Source: Algoriphagus aquimarinus
Lineage (GTDB): Bacteria; Bacteroidota; Bacteroidia; Cytophagales; Cyclobacteriaceae
Reading direction: 5' to 3'
Assembly (NCBI RefSeq): GCF_007997215.1
Contig: NZ_VORW01000001.1
Span: 682,001-746,000, forward strand
DNA: 64,000 nt
The notes below the pieces were generated by a model. That model worked only from the letters and a program-made list of their open reading frames with translations, was not told the DNA's origin and did no database searches. Positions 59,782 to 64,000 of the stretch are shown here, in pieces. A program made the position numbers and the translations under genes. How positions within the stretch are numbered: the first letter of the stretch is position 1; each line of letters starts with the position of its first letter.

Positions 59782-60106
59782 AATATTCTTGTTTTATTTG
59801 TTCGGCTCTTTCTATTTCGCTTTTTGGAGTTTTCTGACTTTTCTTCTGAAATCCATTTCCTACAACAACGAGATTATCTTTGTCGAAGAAGCAGAAGATT
59901 CTGAATATGTTACTTCCGACCTGGACAAAGATTTCATATAGGCCCGAAGAGTTCGTCAGATGTTTGAAATACAGCTCGGGAATTCTATCTACTTCTTCAA
60001 TGATTTTAAGAGTCCAAAGGATTTTCCCTTGAACCTTAGTATTCTGCTTTTCATAAAATTCCCAGAAATACTCTTTGAAAAAGCTGACCCTCCGAAATTT
60101 AGCCAT
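59768..60106 (-). CDS. higB: HigB/Gp49-family toxin
   Basis: About 112 residues from the ATG at 60106. The Gp49/RelE-superfamily pattern is clear: LTNSSGLYEIFVQVGSNIFRIFCFFDKDNLVVVGNGFQKKSQKTPKSEIERA, seen as GLYEI, FRIFCFF and GFQKKSQKTP. Such toxins cleave mRNA on the ribosome. An in-frame extension to 60133 is less likely. First gene of a three-gene unit with two antitoxin-like genes. Confidence 0.9.
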   Translation of the reverse strand: MAKFRRVSFFKEYFWEFYEKQNTKVQGKILWTLKIIEEVDRIPELYFKHLTNSSGLYEIFVQVGSNIFRIFCFFDKDNLVVVGNGFQKKSQKTPKSEIERAEQIKQEYYDSK

Positions 60107-60188
60107 AGGACAAAAATAATGAAAGTAGTCCAATAAGACTACTTGTCTGAAATGTTTTTAATGTTACTTGAAGTAAATAGCCCTAAAC

Positions 60189-60210
60189 AAAAAAAAAGCC
60201 TTTCGGCTCT
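60189..60210 (-). terminator. Terminator of the AAA+/VWA operon
   Basis: Short stem AGCC/GGCT with flanking pairing around TTTC, and an A run at 60190-60196 that reads as a T run on the minus strand. Confidence 0.6.
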
Positions 60211-60214
60211 CTTT

Positions 60215-61738
60215 TTATAAATCATCTTCTTCAAAATCATCCGGATCACCCGGCCCCATATCAAACATGGAGCTAAATAAGTCCTTAAACTGTAAGCCAG
60301 TATCCAGCACTTTTTTGCTTAGCTGAGAGAATTCAGCCAAACCATGAAGTGCAAATTCCATAAAGAATTCCTTCTCTTTTTCCGGAATATCTTTCACCAA
60401 TTGAGTCACTACTTCTTCCAAACCAGGTACGGAATGAAGTGCAGATTTGTAATCCTTGTCTCCCTGAGAAGCTAGAATATCCAATTCATTTCCTTCACCA
60501 AACCAAGCCAAAGGCAACACATAAGGATTTCCCTGCTTTTCTTTCTTCTTCTGCTCAGGAGATGGGAAATAGTTTACGAATTGTGAGCGAATGGCTTTTC
60601 CGATCAAATTATACGCAACCAAACCGGCACCTTCTTGCTCTCCTTCATAGACCAGCTCCACTTTTCCAGTGATTGCCGGGATCACTCCGATCAGGTCAGC
60701 AATTCGAATAATGGTATTGCTTTCTCCATTCATATACATTCTGCGCTCGGCTGCGGAAATCAGGTTTTCGTAAGCTGAAATCGTTAATCTCGCCGAAACT
60801 CCACTTTTCTCGTCCACAAACTCAGAACTTCTTGCCTCGATAGCAATCTGCTCGATCAAGTCCTTCATCAATTCAGGCACGTAGATATTATCCACAGGTT
60901 TGCCTTTTAGATTGGCCTCTTGTGCAGTAATTCTTCTTCCTATCTCGATAGATTTTGGATAATGCGTGATGATCTGGCTTTCAATTCTATCTTTCAGCGG
61001 AGTGACAATGCTTCCGCGATTTGTGTAATCTTCTGGATTTGCAGTAAAGACGAACTGAATATCCAGGGGCAATCTCAATTTGAAACCACGAATCTGAATA
61101 TCACCCTCCTGAAGAATATTGAAAAGTGCAACCTGAATTCTAGCCTGCAAATCCGGCAATTCATTGATCACAAAAATGGAACGATGCGATCTTGGCACCA
61201 AACCGTAATGAATCACTCGCTCGTCATTGTAACTCAATTTCATTGTGGCGGCCTTGATAGGATCTACATCCCCGATCAAATCGGCTACGGATACGTCAGG
61301 AGTTGCTAGTTTCTCTGTGTAACGATCATCTCTATGCCACCATCCGATAGGAGTATGATCGCCTTTTTCCTCTATCAAATCTCTCGCATAAGAAGTCAAG
61401 GGCTGTAAGGGATCATCATTCAGCTCCGCACCAAAAACCACAGGAACATATTCATCCAAAAGATGCGTCATCATTCTTGCAATTCTTGTCTTAGCCTGTC
61501 CTCTCAATCCAAGCAAATTGATGTTGTGTCTAGAAAGTATCGCCCGCTCAATGTCAGGAATCACCGTGTCCTCGTATCCCCAGATTCCTTCAAAGACATT
61601 TTCCTTTCGCTTGATCTTTAAGATTAAATTGTCGCGAAGTTCTTCTTTTATGGATTTGGATTCGTAGCCCGCAGCTTTGAGTTGGCCGAGGGTTTTTATC
61701 TGAATGAGTTCTTTTGGTGTCAGTTTTTGGTAGTCCAT
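60215..61738 (-). CDS. MoxR/Mg-chelatase-I-like AAA+ ATPase
   Basis: 507 residues. The AAA+ core shows Walker A GLRGQAKT (77-84), a Walker B with Asn in place of Asp (IFVINE, 188-193), and sensor-1 region FVFTANPEDYTNRG. The Walker A A-for-G change is seen in MoxR proteins; the N-for-D in Walker B is less usual but Glu is kept. The C-terminal 150 residues are acidic (ends DPDDFEEDDL). The VWA gene precedes it by 5 bp, as in Mg-chelatase I/D and MoxR-VWA chaperone pairs. Likely remodels or loads metal into a partner. Confidence 0.87.
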   Translation of the reverse strand: MDYQKLTPKELIQIKTLGQLKAAGYESKSIKEELRDNLILKIKRKENVFEGIWGYEDTVIPDIERAILSRHNINLLGLRGQAKTRIARMMTHLLDEYVPVVFGAELNDDPLQPLTSYARDLIEEKGDHTPIGWWHRDDRYTEKLATPDVSVADLIGDVDPIKAATMKLSYNDERVIHYGLVPRSHRSIFVINELPDLQARIQVALFNILQEGDIQIRGFKLRLPLDIQFVFTANPEDYTNRGSIVTPLKDRIESQIITHYPKSIEIGRRITAQEANLKGKPVDNIYVPELMKDLIEQIAIEARSSEFVDEKSGVSARLTISAYENLISAAERRMYMNGESNTIIRIADLIGVIPAITGKVELVYEGEQEGAGLVAYNLIGKAIRSQFVNYFPSPEQKKKEKQGNPYVLPLAWFGEGNELDILASQGDKDYKSALHSVPGLEEVVTQLVKDIPEKEKEFFMEFALHGLAEFSQLSKKVLDTGLQFKDLFSSMFDMGPGDPDDFEEDDL

Positions 61739-61743
61739 ATTAC

Positions 61744-62844
61744 TTACAAGCGTTTCGTTCTATTGCGTTTATAATCTTCAAAAATTAGGTCGCCAAGCCC
61801 TTTCAGACTGCTGTAATAGGCATTCCCGTTATTTACTTTGGTAAATTCCTTCACAAACTCCTTCAGATAAGGATCCGAAGCAATCATAAATGTCGTCACC
61901 GGTATTTTCAATTTTCGGCATTGAGCTGCGAGTTTCAGCGTTTCGCTGAGGATTTTGCTGTCTATCCCAAAAGCATTTTTGTAATACTTGATTCCCACTT
62001 TCAGGCAAGTTGGCTTGCCATCGGTGATCATGAAAATCTGTTTGTTTGGATTTTTTCTCCTTCTCAGTAAATCCATCGCCAATTCCAATCCAGCAACTGT
62101 ATTCGTGTGATATGGACCAACTTGCAGATAAGGCAAATCTTTGATTTCTATTTGCCAGGCATCATTTCCGAAGACGATGATATCTAGAGTGTCTTTAGGA
62201 TAGCGGGTTTTGATGAGTTCTGCCAAAGCCATGGCCACCTTCTTCGCAGGAGTAATCCTATCCTCCCCGTACAAAATCATGGAGTGGGAAATATCAATCA
62301 TCAGCACTGTGGAGGTCTGAGATCGAAATTCATTTTCCGCTACTTCCAAATCACCTTCTGTCAGCAGATATTCTCCTGAAAAACCGTGATTTGCCTGAGC
62401 GTTTCTAAGTGAATCTGTCAAAGCAATCTGATCTAGATTGTCCCCAAATTCATATGCTCTTCGATCAGTGCCTCTTTCATCGCCTTGACCGGAATGAGTG
62501 GTTTTATGCTGACCTGATTTTCCCCGTTTGAGTTTACCGAAAATCTCCTCCAAAGCTGACTTTCGAATGGTCTGTTCAGCTTTGCCAGTGATCTTAAATT
62601 CACCTTTTTGATTTTCCTCGGTGAGATAGCCTTTGCTTTTCAAGTCCTCGATAAAGTCTCCAATTCCATAATTGGGATTGGTCATGTTGTAGCGACTGTC
62701 CAAGTTGGTAAGCCAGCTCAGCGCTTCAGCGACATCCCCGCCAGTCATGGTGATGAGTTGCAAAAATATATTCAGCAGATTCTCGAACGTATTCTTCTCA
62801 GGATCCTGAGTGGGTACGAACTGAGTGAATCGAAATCCTTTCAT
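61744..62844 (-). CDS. VWA-domain protein, partner of the AAA+ ATPase
   Basis: 366 residues. The N-terminal 170 are helical and polar with a Gly/Lys/His-rich linker; the von Willebrand A domain follows with an intact MIDAS: DISHSM (184-189), the Thr region near 237 and ITDGKPT. No signal peptide. First gene of a two-gene operon with the AAA+ ATPase (5-bp gap). Confidence 0.9.
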   Translation of the reverse strand: MKGFRFTQFVPTQDPEKNTFENLLNIFLQLITMTGGDVAEALSWLTNLDSRYNMTNPNYGIGDFIEDLKSKGYLTEENQKGEFKITGKAEQTIRKSALEEIFGKLKRGKSGQHKTTHSGQGDERGTDRRAYEFGDNLDQIALTDSLRNAQANHGFSGEYLLTEGDLEVAENEFRSQTSTVLMIDISHSMILYGEDRITPAKKVAMALAELIKTRYPKDTLDIIVFGNDAWQIEIKDLPYLQVGPYHTNTVAGLELAMDLLRRRKNPNKQIFMITDGKPTCLKVGIKYYKNAFGIDSKILSETLKLAAQCRKLKIPVTTFMIASDPYLKEFVKEFTKVNNGNAYYSSLKGLGDLIFEDYKRNRTKRL

Positions 62845-63041
62845 TTATTAAGATTTTAGATGCTAGAAGCAAGATACAAGACTTTTGAGTTTTGCCTTTG
62901 AGTAATAAAGTAGATGGCAAAATGCTTCTATCCCATAATTAAACCCTCTTTTCATTCCAATCAGGGACATAACAAGAAGATGGGTATGGTAGTTTAATAT
63001 ACGGAGCAAAAAGGCAAAAAAGATAATCCGAGTATGGATTG

Positions 63042-63452
63042 TCAGGATTCAAAAAATTCTTTTGGTGACAGAATGGGAATTTTTTGTGCTGATTTGAAGT
63101 CTTTCTTGTCGCGTGTAATCAAGAAATCAGCATTGTTTTCCAAAGCAGTAAAATACTGAAGAGCATCCTCTTTATCCTTAAAATCGGAATTGATGGATTT
63201 GAAAATGACATTCTTTCCTCCAGAAACCACTTCACAAACCCTAATAAATTCACCCATTGTAAACTCTGAGTATGGTAGTTTGTAAACATTAAAGGCTAAA
63301 TAATACAAATTTCCCAAGCTGCTTTCTGCTATTTGTAATTGAGCTAATCCTTTTGAATGTAAATTCAAAAATAATTTTGCGTCATTATAAAAGGGCTCTC
63401 TCTTTCCTATAATATCCAAAACTACGTTGGTGTCTAAAAAAATCTTAACCAT
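63042..63452 (-). CDS. PIN-domain toxin (VapC-like)
   Basis: 136 residues with the PIN nuclease acidic residues in FLDTNVVLDI at the start, a mid Glu, and NADFLITRDKKDF near the end. Probably cleaves RNA. Second gene of a pair, overlapping the antitoxin by 8 bp. Confidence 0.9.
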   Translation of the reverse strand: MVKIFLDTNVVLDIIGKREPFYNDAKLFLNLHSKGLAQLQIAESSLGNLYYLAFNVYKLPYSEFTMGEFIRVCEVVSGGKNVIFKSINSDFKDKEDALQYFTALENNADFLITRDKKDFKSAQKIPILSPKEFFES

Positions 63453-63702
63453 ATTTTTCTCTTAGGTAATTTTTCAGCGCTGATTTGTCAGAAACATTTG
63501 GGGCTTTTGTAGGCTTCATCTCCTCCAGTCTCTTTAATAAGCGACTGGCTGCAAGTTGGGAGTCTGTCTGTTCAATCTGAGGATTCTCCATTTCAAATAT
63601 TTCTTCAAACATTTTCGAAAGGGAAATACCCTTACTGGCTGCCTTTAGCTTTGCCTTTTCTACAATTTTTTTGTCTACAGTGAGCGTGAGTTTTGTTTTC
63701 AT
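63445..63702 (-). CDS. DUF6364-like antitoxin
   Basis: 85 residues: a ribbon-helix-helix-like N-terminus (KLTLTVDKKIVEKAKLKA) followed by a polar C-terminal tail that should wrap the toxin. Typical partner of PIN toxins in Bacteroidota. Confidence 0.82.
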   Translation of the reverse strand: MKTKLTLTVDKKIVEKAKLKAASKGISLSKMFEEIFEMENPQIEQTDSQLAASRLLKRLEEMKPTKAPNVSDKSALKNYLREKYG

Positions 63703-63807
63703 AAATCTGGGAGCACGTGTTCAAATAAATATACGTGTCTTTACTGGAAAAAAGTTCGGTAATGTTGTTTGACTACTACTAAAATTAAACTCCCCTATCT
63801 TTACTCC

Positions 63808-64000
63808 ATGACTCCCGCCGAGAAAAATGCCTCCATCATCAAATCCACCGCCAAGCGGCTGGGATTTGACTTTTGTGGGATAGCGAAAGCGGGATTTCTC
63901 GAAGAGGAAGCGCCGAAATTGGAAGAATGGCTCAATCGGAATTACAATGGTGAAATGGGCTATTTGGCCAATCACTTTGACAAACGACTGGACCCTACTA
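63808..64000 (+). CDS. queG: Epoxyqueuosine reductase QueG, 5' part
   Basis: The first 64 codons of the gene, cut by the window end. [13 protein letters not shown] and [19 protein letters not shown] match the start of QueG, the cobalamin and iron-sulfur enzyme that reduces epoxyqueuosine to queuosine in tRNA. ATG at 63808; it runs off the right edge. Confidence 0.88.
   Translation, partial: MTPAEKNASIIKSTAKRLGFDFCGIAKAGFLEEEAPKLEEWLNRNYNGEMGYLANHFDKRLDPT

Overview
The window looks like chromosomal DNA of a Bacteroidota bacterium of the order Cytophagales, most likely the Cyclobacteriaceae (Algoriphagus-like). The lineage is inferred from a SusC/SusD pair, a GldJ-like lipoprotein, a SecA with a Bacteroidota-type tail, and a textbook Bacteroidota promoter (TTG, 19 bases, TAnnTTTG) before the first tRNA. 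Few genes show Shine-Dalgarno sites, and many proteins have Sec, lipoprotein or Tat signals. No species can be named without a database search.

Layout. 0-1.2 kb: tRNA-Gly(GCC) and tRNA-Leu(UAA), the latter followed by a perfect 345-bp tandem repeat. Each repeat unit carries a tiny GIY-YIG nuclease gene and a 3' piece of tRNA-Leu that starts at the anticodon loop. 1.4-7.2 kb: choline-to-glycine-betaine genes (betB, betA, a CHT-like Na+/choline symporter) and an MscS channel. 7.1-20 kb: an NTP pyrophosphohydrolase, dapF, secA, a SPOR lipoprotein, two M20 peptidases, an S1/P1 nuclease, a broken histidine kinase next to an intact response regulator, and DsbD. 19.7-20.1 kb is a gene-free patch of imperfect inverted repeats.

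20.1-29.5 kb: redox and oxidative-stress genes (quinone oxidoreductase, ohr with a cysteine-free OhrR, a double-thioredoxin lipoprotein, OxyR, NlpE) and two paralogous secreted TonB_C-domain proteins. 28.9-37.4 kb: a TetR regulator, a Tat-exported metallophosphoesterase, SusC, SusD and an alkaline-phosphatase-superfamily phosphodiesterase. The same 18-bp palindrome lies before the metallophosphoesterase and before susC, which suggests one TetR-controlled uptake system for a phosphate-ester substrate. 37.5-50.9 kb: mostly core genes (uppP, pfpI, a cytoplasmic-looking amidase, gldJ-like, mfd, fur, a double-DTG aspartyl protease with PDZ, lemA and two TPM genes).

51.0-58.3 kb: a compact molybdenum-cofactor cluster (moeA, a TauE exporter, mobA, cobA, moaD, a moeB-rhodanese fusion, moaE, a moaC-mog fusion, moaA). 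Its genes overlap or nearly touch, apart from a 291-bp repeat-like gap before moaC. No molybdoenzyme is in the window; siroheme synthesis and sulfite export point to nitrate/nitrite or sulfur-oxyanion metabolism. 58.3-64 kb: an accessory patch with a HigBA-type toxin-antitoxin pair plus a chimeric extra antitoxin, a MoxR/Mg-chelatase-like AAA+ and VWA pair, a PIN/DUF6364 toxin-antitoxin pair, and the start of queG at the window edge. No CRISPR array, prophage or insertion-sequence transposase was seen.
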